A model generated the notes under the pieces. That model worked only from the letters and a program-made list of their open reading frames with translations. It had not been told where the DNA came from and searched no databases. This document shows positions 1-8,736 of a stretch of 64,000 nucleotides of DNA, in pieces. Both the position numbers and the translations under genes were made by a program. Positions within the stretch are counted from its first letter, which is position 1. Every line of letters starts with the position of its first letter. This DNA is from Letharia columbiana. Its lineage: Eukaryota > Ascomycota > Lecanoromycetes > Lecanorales > Parmeliaceae. The stretch lies in NCBI RefSeq assembly GCF_014066305.1, contig NW_023501042.1, positions 744,001-808,000 on the forward strand, written 5' to 3'.

Positions 1-1153
1 CTCCTATTCTGCAGGAGGGTCTAGCTGCCTGGTCCCGACTGAGAAGAAGTCGAAGGAAGACCGGAGAGGATGGGGGGTTGGTACCGTGAGTGTGGTAGCA
101 TAGAATTTATAATGCAACGGGACCATTGGCTGCTATGGTGAGATGAGGTACATGACGAAGTGGTGGAAATCGGGGGATGTAGAAGCATTCGAACCCGCGC
201 TGTCAATATGTAGCAGGAACCGAACGCATGTATGCATCGAGCTATCGTACTAGTGTACAGGCCGGTGTCACAGTGCTTGGAGGAGCAGGACAAGGAGTAT
301 TGTGGTTTCAATACCGAGACAATCAGTTAGATGATGATGGCAATGGCGCCGAGCGGAAGTGCGGACTGGAGACTCTGGTAGTCTGAGCCAGGGGCTTGCC
401 CTACTCCTTCAACGCTAGCGAGAGAGAGCGGAGAGGGACCTCAGGATAACGTTGTTTCTAGTTCTTTTGATTGCTCGAGGCAGAACCCGAGTCTTCACGT
501 GTCTTGAGATAAGAGAACCTTTCCAAGCTTCAGTCATTTAGGAGGTAGTGCGGGCTAGAGACTCTGGTGGTCGGAGCCAGTGGCTTTGGTCCTTCAATGC
601 TGGCGAGTAAGAGCGGAGAGTGATCTCAAGATATCATTATTTTTTATGCTTTTGATTGCTCGAGATTGCTCTAAGCAGCGCCTTGACCAAAGGTTAAATA
701 GTATCCAGTGTTCTCAACGCTTGGAGAGCTTTCTCCATGTCTCTCAACGGTCTGGTGATATCTCGCCTGTGCTTTTCGGTACCCCATCTTCGGCCGAGGG
801 AAGCACCTAATCGCAAGAGACGTTGTTAACGCTGGGCTGGCTGCCACGTAGGCGTAATGATTTAGTGGGGAATGGCAGCTCGATTGAACGCTTGCGGTCG
901 GTCAAGGCCTCGAATATCCTACCCCTGCTCTATTCAGTCGTGATTTTGCGGACACCTGTCAAACAACACCTGCGACAGCTGGAAGACAGTACTGGATCAG
1001 CTGAGGGGGGAAAAGCAACATGCCGGACGGACACACCATTCAGGGCTTTTTCTTCGACGTGTCATTCCACGCCACGAACCGGCTGTCCGTCCTAGCATCC
1101 CAGAGATCCGCCGAGCGGATCATGTGACTCTCTGTATCAGTCAGCCACATATC
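1..1153. other. Intergenic, no gene recognised
   Basis: Only short open frames without recognisable domains are present. The one notable structure is a diverged direct duplication near 357-671, listed separately. Confidence 0.5.
357..671. repeat. Diverged direct duplication, two copies of about 125 bp
   Basis: Positions 357-484 and 546-671 align along their whole length. Both share the blocks GAGACTCTGGT, AGAGCGGAGAG and TTTTGATTGCTCGAG, and are separated by about 60 bp. Many differences are transitions (C/T or G/A), which is what repeat-induced point mutation leaves, but this was judged by eye and not counted. No terminal repeats or target duplications were seen. Confidence 0.6.
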
Positions 1154-1638
1154 TCAACAACCCCATTCAATTTCATATGCACCTTCGGCAGTAATATCCA
1201 CCGCCTCATCATCCTCCGAATTAGCGCCCGCCTCATCACGCACACCACCATCCAACCCCCTCCTCTTCAACCCCGCCTTGTCATTCTCATCCCCCACAAC
1301 GAACCCGCTCGAAGGCCCACTGATGCTAAACGTCCTCCTCCTACCGTTCGGTCTTTCCTTCAAGCTCGGCGCGCGAGGCCGTCCCCTGCCGCGAGCTCGG
1401 CCGCCGAAGTAGGGGATTTCATAGGCGACGGCGCGGATGATGTAGAGGAGCACGTCGTAGATGAGGAAGAGGGCCCAGGGGCCGATGGTCATGATGCCGA
1501 GGAGGAGCTGTGTGTGAGGGTGGTTGTTAGCGAGGATGTCATGGCCGGACGGGGGCAGTTGGGTGTGCTTACGAAGAAGCGGATGATCCATGTTTCGATG
1601 ACGGTCAGATTGGCGGGGAGGATGGAAAACCACGACAT
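1154..1638 (-). CDS. Small conserved-looking membrane protein, two exons
   Basis: Model: complement(1154..1507, 1573..1638), 139 aa, with a 65-nt phase-0 intron (GTAAGC donor, CACACAG acceptor). The start is chosen because it gives a compact hydrophobic N-terminus, MSWFSILPANLTVIETWII, that runs straight into the second exon (LLLGIMTIGPWALFLIYDVL). About residues 1-50 hold two hydrophobic stretches, probably one or two membrane passes. A basic Arg/Gly patch (GGRARGRGRPRAP) follows, then a polar acidic tail that is probably cytosolic. The organisation resembles small single-copy fungal membrane proteins of unknown function; no enzyme motif is visible. The protein lies alone, about 2.5 kb from the next intact gene. 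The frame is well supported by the clean splice; the function is unknown. Confidence 0.72.
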
Positions 1639-3252
1639 AGAGAGCCGAGCAGACGAGGTGTTTGAATCTGATCGGTGCAGCAGAGCTTTTGGCGGAGTCT
1701 ATAGCATGGCTTTCGTCAAGTGTTTGGCAGGTCCGCTGAGAAGTAGGTTTCCAACAAGCGGTGGAAGTCGTTGATTTCTTGGAGTTTGATTGAAATCGTC
1801 GATAGTCAATTGGCAAGCACTTTGCACTATGAATCAATGTTCGGCGGCGACACGAAAGATCTTTGGGCATTGAAGTAAGGATGCTGTGAATTGTTTGTTT
1901 GAATGTTTCAAAAAGTCAGAGAGTGGTCAAAGTACACCAATCAGAGGATAGAGTAACGTTCGTCGCATTAGTCAGCCAATCACATCACGCCAAGCGTCAG
2001 ACAATGGTAAGATACCATAGATTACGGTAAGCCCTAATACTACTTCGTTTCTCCGCCGCTAGATGGCAACACAGACACTCTCAGTAGTGTTGTAGACAAA
2101 GCCATCCTTGCTTAAAGCTGTAGGATTCTGTTTATACAATTTTTCATGATTCCTGAAATCTCACGAGCCCTAAGAATATATTCTTACAAGTATACCTCTT
2201 CGAGTAGGGCTGATCCACCGAGATGGTTGCGCGACCCTATTCGCATTACCTATCTACTCTCCTCTTTCTCCTTCAGCGAGTGCAAAATCCTAATTGACTA
2301 CAAACCAATCCCAAGCCACTCAGTCACGTGCTTCATTTCCTCCAATGAGTGAAGACGACTACAAAGTCGACATAGCCAGGCGGCCGTCCGACATTCACCT
2401 CGGATCCTCTCCACGACCCACACCAACAAATTTTGCTGAAGGAATCTGGGTAGGAAGGTTTGGACAGCCATCGTCAAAACCCTTACACACGGCCGACAGA
2501 AAGAAAATTGCGGTGAGAGAGAATGATCGAAGTGAGATTCGGCAGCCTTGGGTGCTTGCCAAGCCTTTTCTTTTCGTCCTGCAGAGGGTTTTCGGCCCCA
2601 TATCCTTCAAGCCGACGTCCCGCGGCCTATCAGTCGGTGCACAGAGACAATTGGATGGCGAAGGGGCTGCATGGGAAGACCGTTTCTGATCCGATCTCAC
2701 CTTCTCTACACTTTCCTCCGAGGCCTTCAAGTCTCGACCACGTTAAGGAGGCAGGCTCTTACGCAAACCACGTGTTGTAGAATTCTGGAGCTATGCCTCC
2801 TAAATACTCGCATGCTCAAGCTCGTCCACCAGAGTGAATTTTGGCGAGGTTTATTGGCCTTTGCAAGATCTGGGGTTGGTTCTTCCCCTGGGGCTTGGCA
2901 CTCAGCTTCCCTCCCTGTCAGCATTGCCACTTTTTCCCCTTGCAAGTTTTTCTCTCGGTATTCTCAAGCGTACAAGTTCCATATGTGTTGCAAGCTTATT
3001 CGACTTCAGTCTATACAACTATCCCTTCGTATTCAAATCTGTACAACAGTCTATCCATAAGTATATTCAACTACCACCGTACGCCTCTTGTTCCGCTATT
3101 GAAGACTGCAGCCGCAACATTCGCCGCGTTTGTTCCTTCACTCTTCTGGAGCGTCCTGCCCCAAACACCATCTCCCTAACATCTATTCTCCATACGCTTT
3201 CTCCTCAACTCTCACAATCCATCAAAACCAGTCATCCCACCCAAAACCGCGC
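1639..3252. other. Intergenic, no gene recognised
   Basis: Several overlapping short open frames occur on both strands between about 2150 and 3250. None shows a domain, a signal peptide or a spliceable extension. Much of 2850-3250 is pyrimidine-rich on the + strand, as in fungal promoters or leaders, but no downstream + strand gene begins there. Confidence 0.4.
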
Positions 3253-3900
3253 CTACCACCCTTCCATCTGAGTCATACGGACCCGAAATCCCCCAACATG
3301 CGTCAGGGTCAATGGGTGAGCTAGTGGTGGAATACCTAGCCCCTCCGCAGGTTTCCGCCGAAAATTTCTACCCATCAGAGTGGAGATCTCATTCTTTGCG
3401 AATCGTTCCGCTTCGTAGTCCCGCTCTAAACGTCGCAAGGCGGTACGTATCTCGGGCGCCTTCTCTTCCGCTCGAGTCCCGAGGCCAGCGATCAGGGTTG
3501 AACTCTTCTGCATCTGAACCCCAATAATATTGCGAACGATGCAACCCCCTTGGACAGAGTATGACATCGGTAGCATTAGGAATGTGCTGACCGCACATTG
3601 TAGCCGCGACCACAGACCGGCGGAAAGACCAGCTGAATGGGTCATATCTCAAAGCCTGGTTCACGATAGGAGCCAGTACGACAAGTGCAAGCAAGCAGCG
3701 GCGCGTGGCTGACATCAGGCTCCGCGGGTGGTGTCCGATATGTATGCGTGAGGACCGCCAAAATTCGGTGCCCGCGCCAGGATGAGGAAGAAGATGGAGG
3801 AGGCGATGGTGTAGACTGGCAAGTAAAGGAGCAGGGAGGCACATCCTGCGTTAATCGATACTAGGAAAAAGCTATTCTCGACGAGATCATCGTCTTACCG
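3253..3900 (-). pseudogene. Cytochrome P450 C-terminal relic, heme ligand lost
   Basis: Read on the minus strand, this stretch carries the end of a microsomal-type P450. It has an NQALRYDPFSW segment (remnant of the ExxR helix region), then GQHIPNATDVILCPRGLHRS, then WGSDAEEFNPDRW (the PERF/PERW motif). Next comes a TFRAGLRS segment where the heme loop FxxGxRxCxG should be. The reading then shifts frame into ERFAKNEISTLMG, which matches the post-heme L helix. The Cys ligand codon is absent and at least one frameshift is needed, so no functional P450 can be made. The upstream two thirds of a P450 (I-helix AGxxT and earlier) were not found. P450 remnants also occur near 38 kb, which suggests repeated P450 gain and decay here. 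Confidence 0.7.
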
Positions 3901-4136
3901 TTACCGATGATGCAGATGGCGTGATCGACTCTACCGATACGTGGTGTGCAGTCCGCTAGTTGTGATGTCGCTAGCATCTTTCAGACAGAAGCGGTTGAAT
4001 TGACGTGATGAGCGTTCAACTTGTTTGCGTCATCTTTTGTTATTCTGTCCTTCTGAGGTGGCTGCATTTGAAGACAGAGTCATTGATGCTAAACTACCTA
4101 ACCATAGCCCCCAACGTATCCACAGGCGTGGCCCAT
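3901..4136. other. Short intergenic stretch
   Basis: No coding signal is recognised beyond possible further fragments of the neighbouring P450 relic. Confidence 0.3.
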
Positions 4137-5189
4137 TCAAACCTCAAGCACAAGCTTCACACCACTGACTCCCTTCTTCAGTTCATCCAACCCCTTGTCG
4201 ATCCCCTCCAAGCCTCCCCCAACCACCTGAACCTTCGGACTCGGCACAAACTCCCCCTTCTCCAACTTCTCCTTCAACCAGACCCCAAGGACAAAGTGGA
4301 AGTGCTCCGTCCTCTCCTTCTCATCCCCCGGAGCCGCGACGAATTTCACCTCCACACCCTCTACCTTGGGCGTGTCCTCCGACGGAGGGACCGCCGTCGC
4401 CAGCTTCGCCGACCCCTCCCCCTTCAACTCCTTCAAGATCTCCAAACACGACTTCACCTGACCGGCCGCATCAAATCCCGACTGAACCGTGACCCCGTCC
4501 GCCTTGGCCGCCTTGACGATATTCTCCACTACATCTTCGCTCCTATAATCAAAAACCTTGCTCGCTCCCAAACCTTTCAGATACTCATGATGCTTCTCGC
4601 TCGCGGTGACATAAACACTGAACCCCATAGACTTCGCAACCTGTACCGCCGCACTGCCAATACTGCTCGCGCCACCCCAAATCAGCATCCCCTTCCCATC
4701 CTCGGCCGAGTACGCCGTATCACGCGGCACCCCAATAGAATACCAGCCCGACCACGCCGTCACGACGCCCATGGGGAGCAAACTCGCCTCGTTGAAGCCG
4801 ATCTTCGCCGGCAGCGGAACCACGTTCGCCGCCGGGACCAGCACGCGCGTCTGAAAGGCGCCGTAGTCCGGGAGGCCCTTGGTGAAGAAACACGGGGCGA
4901 AGGCGGCGACGCGGGCGCCCGGTTCGGGCGCGTCGGACGGCACGGAGGCGCCGGCGGAGACGACGGTGCCCGCGATGTCGGAGCCCAGGACCGTGGGGTA
5001 GTGGTCCAGGGGTGGGAAGCCTTTGTCGCGTTGGTAGTAGTCGATTGGGTTGAGCGCGATGGATTTGACTTCGATGAGGAGGTCGTGGGGACCTGGGGTC
5101 GGGGTGGGGCGGTCTTTGACTTGGAAGGCTCCGGCGGCTTTCGTGGGGAGGATGGCGGCGAGGTGGTGGGTTGAGGTGGTGGAGGACAT
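4137..5189 (-). CDS. Medium-chain dehydrogenase/reductase, quinone or enoyl reductase type
   Basis: Single exon, 350 aa. The frame stays open 51 codons further upstream, but the start at 5187-5189 (MSSTTSTHHLAAIL) fits the family length. The GroES-like N-terminal half carries ALNPIDYYQRDKG and YPTVLGSDIAGTVVSAG (about residues 45-85). The Rossmann half has IWGGASSIGSAAVQVAKSMG (about 160-180) followed by GFSVYVTASEKH. The Cys cluster that binds structural zinc in classical alcohol dehydrogenases is absent, which fits zinc-free MDR enzymes (ToxD-like, quinone oxidoreductase or trans-enoyl reductase). It probably reduces an activated double bond or quinone with NADPH in the cytosol. No polyketide synthase or other pathway gene is adjacent, so a role in secondary metabolism is only possible. 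The substrate cannot be read from sequence. Confidence 0.87.
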   Translation of the reverse strand: MSSTTSTHHLAAILPTKAAGAFQVKDRPTPTPGPHDLLIEVKSIALNPIDYYQRDKGFPPLDHYPTVLGSDIAGTVVSAGASVPSDAPEPGARVAAFAPCFFTKGLPDYGAFQTRVLVPAANVVPLPAKIGFNEASLLPMGVVTAWSGWYSIGVPRDTAYSAEDGKGMLIWGGASSIGSAAVQVAKSMGFSVYVTASEKHHEYLKGLGASKVFDYRSEDVVENIVKAAKADGVTVQSGFDAAGQVKSCLEILKELKGEGSAKLATAVPPSEDTPKVEGVEVKFVAAPGDEKERTEHFHFVLGVWLKEKLEKGEFVPSPKVQVVGGGLEGIDKGLDELKKGVSGVKLVLEV

Positions 5190-5716
5190 GATGAGTGAAG
5201 GGGGGGGTTGCTTGGGGTTTCGTCTTTCCGATCGGAGAGCTGACTTGGGAAGATGAAATGTAGAAAGCAGGGGTGAGTGGGAGCGAGTGCAGTACAGACA
5301 GACTTGGAATTGTAGAGTTACTATCAGTGCATGAGCTGGTATCAAATCATAAGGTAGAGATGGGATTCATATATCCCCTTCGGAGTTTGACAAAAGTTCC
5401 GAACTCCTAGCTCCGCATCACGTGAGAAGCTGAAGACGTCACAAAATGCTGCCTTGATAGTCACTAAAGGACTTTAGTCCCATTGGATTAATAATACTTT
5501 ACTACGTGCTTTAGTATGGGCATCGTCTCTCTCAGAAACGCCAAAGAGACAGCCTGAAATCGAAAATTCGTGTGTTAAAAGACGCCGTGGTGGGCATTTG
5601 GGATCTTCCTTCGCCGAGAGCCCATCAGGCAGGTAACAAGACATCGTAACCGGCTCAATCGTAATCAATCTGCGGACCTGATGAGGGTTGACCTCTCCAC
5701 CGACGGCACAGTAACA
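5190..5716. other. Upstream region of the MDR gene, up to the transposon
   Basis: This is probably the promoter and leader of the minus-strand MDR gene. No second gene is recognised. It ends at the left target-site duplication of the inserted element. Confidence 0.4.
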
Positions 5717-6192
5717 GGATCGTTGCGGGTAAATTACAAATTCATACCCCAAAACCCTTGGATCCTTACAAATTAATACCCCAATTACATTTTCATACCC
5801 CTCCACCAAATCTTGGGGTATGAAAATGTTAATTTACCTTATTCTTTGGGGTATGAATTTGTAATTTATCAAACTAGGTCTTTGAGTGCCCGGCGTTTAA
5901 CGCCCCTAAAGAAGCCCCGGGAGCCTTAAAAACCCCCTAGAAAATTGAAACCTAAATTTATCGCGGATTGGGGTGAGTTAGAGATTTACAATAGTAGGGG
6001 GTTTCAGACCACTTTTTTTTTGCTGTGGAATCGTGGAATTTTCAGACTTTCAGCTGTGACAAAATGGATTGGTCTGAATTGGTCTGAACACCCCCACTAC
6101 CAAATAGGCTTCTTTGGTGGATTTTTGATAAATCCGCTTAGTCATTGCCCGAGAAAACCGTGTAATCTTCCCCGTATCTAATTCTCAGAGGT

Positions 6193-6208
6193 TAACCCTA
6201 ACCCTAAC
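6193..6208. repeat. Interstitial telomere-like tract
   Basis: TAACCCTAACCCTAAC matches two and a half units of the TTAGGG repeat usual in filamentous fungi. It lies inside the nested MITE and is too short to be a telomere. Confidence 0.6.
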
Positions 6209-6450
6209 TTATCCGTAAGGGCTTTCTTTCGCGCCATTGAGGGGGGTCCGCGACGGCGTGGTAGAAACGACGGTAGGAGCGACGGTAGGAAAGACGTAGA
6301 CGTGTGGGAGGTGATAGTAATGGGAGGTAATAGTAGCAATGGGAGGTAAAATAGTAGTAGTGGTAAGAAGGAAGGCCTTCTAATTGAATAGATTTGCTAC
6401 GAGATGTAGAATATCGACATGAGAAATCCACCAAATGGGCCGATTTTCTT

Positions 6451-6554
6451 CACCAATGCTACCCCAGGGTAGCATTGGTGGATGGCGTGGATTTTTTTTT
6501 TTTTGATCGTGGGAAAATGAGCGATTTGCCACCAACAGTTGGTGGCAAATCGCT
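6451..6554. repeat. Two near-perfect hairpins inside the nested MITE
   Basis: Hairpin 1 (6451-6480) has 14-bp perfect arms, CACCAATGCTACCC, around a 2-nt centre. Hairpin 2 (6520-6554) has 17-bp perfect arms, AGCGATTTGCCACCAAC, around a single base. It is extended by flanking GATCGTGG (6505-6512) and CCACGATC (6562-6569). Together they would fold the right half of the MITE into long cruciforms or RNA hairpins. Confidence 0.8.
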
Positions 6555-6890
6555 GAAATTTCCACGATCTGAAAAATCCACACCAAAAAAAGTGGTCTGA
6601 AACCCCCTAGTAAGAGCTCGCCTTAGCCTCGGAGCGAGGTTTCGACAAGTTACACTGACGGCGAACCCTAGAGGTCTTCAGTTCCGGGGCTCCCGGGGCC
6701 GGTCCGGGCTAATTCCGCAGCCCCCGAAGACCTAACCTCAGCGCACTATGGTAAATTACATTTTCATACCCCAAGGAATGGCGAATTACCGATTCATACC
6801 CCATTGGGGTATGAAAATGTAATTAGGGGTATGAATTTGTAAGGATCCAAGGTTTTGGGGTATGAATTTGTAATTTGCCCGGATCGTTGC

Positions 6891-7941
6891 AATAGCTGCC
6901 CAAGAAGTTGGCTGCCTGCTGAACCGGTCGACGACTGAAAGCAGGACTGAACTCTCGGGGAAGGGTCACAGGACTCCTCTGCAGCAGGGAATAGAACACG
7001 ATGATTCGTCTTTTCATTTACGTACATGAGCGTTCAAGGTTTGGGAGATACAGCCTTCAAACGGAATAGTAGGGTCTTGCAAACCTGCCATCTGATGCTC
7101 TCACTACAGCCTTCCCAGCTAAAGACCCGCTGTCGCCATGCTCCCCCCCCCATATCAATCGTCCTCGGACGGCAACGACCCGGTACAGGACCCGTGGACC
7201 AACCATCCTCTCCATCACAACACCCAGCCGACCCTTCCCCAACAACGGAATCCGAACAACAGCAACGCCGTCACCCGACGACCAAATCTCCATGTCTACG
7301 CCGCCATAATCTCCACGCTCACAGAAGACCTCAAGCATATATGCCTCGGGCTAGTAAAACCAGGACAGTCTCTCATATCAACGTCAATCGATCTAAAACA
7401 TGCACCGTCCCAACACCAAAGTGCAGACATCTCTTCATCCCAGCTTCCCCACCCACCCACTACAGCGACGCCATTCCCCTTCCCCTTCCCATCTCCAACT
7501 GCAGGCAGATCAAGATATGTTCTAAACCCACTACTCAACATAAGACCAACCCATCATCCCTTTCCTCACCTCGTACAAACACAACGACGGACGTGAAACC
7601 GTGCTCAATCCCAAAGCTGCACTATCCGGAGGCGACTCCATTCGACACTCCATCCGCTTCCCCAGAAAGAAAAAGGGGGGGGGGGGGGGCCACCACCCCC
7701 CCACCCCCATCCCCATCCCCATCGCCTCGGCCCCATTCTCCATTCTCCATCTCCATCTCCATCTCCATCTCCAGCGTCCTCTCCCTATCTACCCACGATA
7801 TCCGGAGCGCTTCGTCTTTGCTGCCGATGAGCGAAACCGTGCGTTCTGCATCGTGTGTTGCTGTAGGGCTGGGAGATGGGGGGAGGTTGGGTTGGGTTGG
7901 TTGGGGGCTTGGGCTTGGGCTTGGGCTTTGGCGTCGAAAGG
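6891..7941. other. Intergenic, low-complexity
   Basis: No convincing gene. The longest open frames run through simple-sequence DNA: a CATCTC tract near 7738-7774, a G run at about 7674-7690 and a CCCCAT tract near 7700-7720. Confidence 0.5.
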
Positions 7942-8184
7942 ACGTTGTTGAGTGTGGGTGTGGGTGTGGGTGTGGGGTGTGGGTGTGGGTGTGGGTGTGG
8001 GTGTGGGTGTGTGAGTGTGGGTGTGAGTGTGGGTGGTGTGGTGTGGGTGTGGGTGTGGGTGTGGGTGTGGGTGTGGGTGTGAGTGTGAGTGTGGGTGTGG
8101 GTGGAGTGGGGAGACGGGTGGGGGAAATTTTGGGGGTGGGGGTGGATGTGGAGGAGGGAGGGAGGGAGGGAGGGAGGGGAGAGG
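7942..8184. repeat. GTGTGG hexanucleotide minisatellite with a GGGA tract
   Basis: From about 7942 to 8110 the + strand is an almost uninterrupted array of GTGTGG units with occasional GTGTGA variants. About 8144-8184 follows as GGGA repeats. The whole block is extremely purine/G-biased on one strand. Open frames translating as His-Thr or Gly-Cys dipeptides are artefacts of the array. Confidence 0.9.
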
Positions 8185-8341
8185 AGGGAGGAAGCGAAGG
8201 GAAATGATACGTAGAGATGGGATGGGGAGATGATACCAAGGATCAAAGCGGAAGAGGGGTTGTGAGGTAGGAAGCTTTCAAGATTCCAACACCGCGAGCT
8301 TGCCGATGCCTTTTCGCGCGGGTTTTCGGCAAGACCGATGC

Positions 8342-8405
8342 GTCGAAGATGGAGAGGTACTTGCGTCAAGAATGGAGAGGTACTTGCGTCAAGAATGGAG
8401 AGGTA
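8342..8405. repeat. 23-bp direct repeat, about 2.7 copies
   Basis: The unit GTCAAGAATGGAGAGGTACTT plus GC recurs head to tail three times; the first copy is one base shorter and the last is truncated. It lies just beyond the 3' end of the minus-strand ATG11 gene. Confidence 0.75.
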
Positions 8406-8736
8406 TAGTACTTGGCTCATGATCCGTAGAAGATCAGCTTGTGAAGCACCATCATCGTCCGAATAGTGACGCAGCCCCGGGTATCTAAAGTCACATCTAC
8501 CTCACTGCAAAGATATCTCGCCGACGATTGTACACCCAAACCCCGTACAGCGCGGCCCATGGAGCCCGCACCGGCTACCTCTTCCCCTTTCCACCCTCCA
8601 GGTTCAAATCCAGCGACCACAACGAGTCCCAAGCCTTGGACCTCGGCTTCTCGGGCGAGGTCTTCCGAGGGGAAGATTTGGTCTGTCGCAGAGACTTTGA
8701 TGGTGAAGTCGCCACGCCTCTCGCCTGCGCTTTCCG

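Larger units (their letters stand above)
5997..6607. mobile_element. Nested TA-flanked MITE
   Basis: Inside the larger element, a 611-bp segment is bounded by inverted repeats. The left end reads GGGGGTTTCAGACCACTTTT and the right end is its reverse complement; the similarity extends about 30 bp to a TGTGGA block. A TA dinucleotide flanks each end (5995-5996 and 6608-6609), matching Tc1/mariner/pogo-type insertion. No transposase frame is present. It contains two strong internal hairpins and a short telomere-like tract. If the boundaries are right, it inserted after the outer element formed. Confidence 0.7.
5727..6880. mobile_element. Non-autonomous DNA transposon with long TIRs and 10-bp TSD (MULE-like)
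   Basis: The element is 1,154 bp. Its termini are inverted repeats of about 75 bp: the left end begins GGGTAAATTACAAATTCATA and the right end, reverse-complemented, begins GGGCAAATTACAAATTCATA. The two arms differ by only a few bases or gaps. Immediately outside lies a perfect direct duplication, GGATCGTTGC, at 5717-5726 and 6881-6890. Long TIRs and a 9-11 bp duplication are typical of Mutator-like elements. No transposase is encoded, so it would have to be moved in trans. The subterminal regions repeat the motif GGGGTATGAA[TT/AA]TGTAATTT about ten times in both orientations, as expected of transposase-binding arrays. The intact duplication and near-identical arms suggest a fairly young insertion. 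Superfamily assignment is an inference from structure. Confidence 0.85.

Noticed and set aside
4005..5174. 389-codon plus-strand frame opposite the MDR gene
   Set aside because: Arg/Leu-rich antisense of a clear dehydrogenase; no domain of its own.
7026..8420. Long open frames of several hundred codons on both strands around 7.0-8.4 kb
   Set aside because: They translate simple repeats (His-Thr, Gly-Cys, Ser-Pro) in the GTGTGG array and show no domain or splice structure.
8595..8620. GGTTCAAATCC, a match to a tRNA B box
   Set aside because: The flanking bases cannot form a T stem and no A box or acceptor stem is present.
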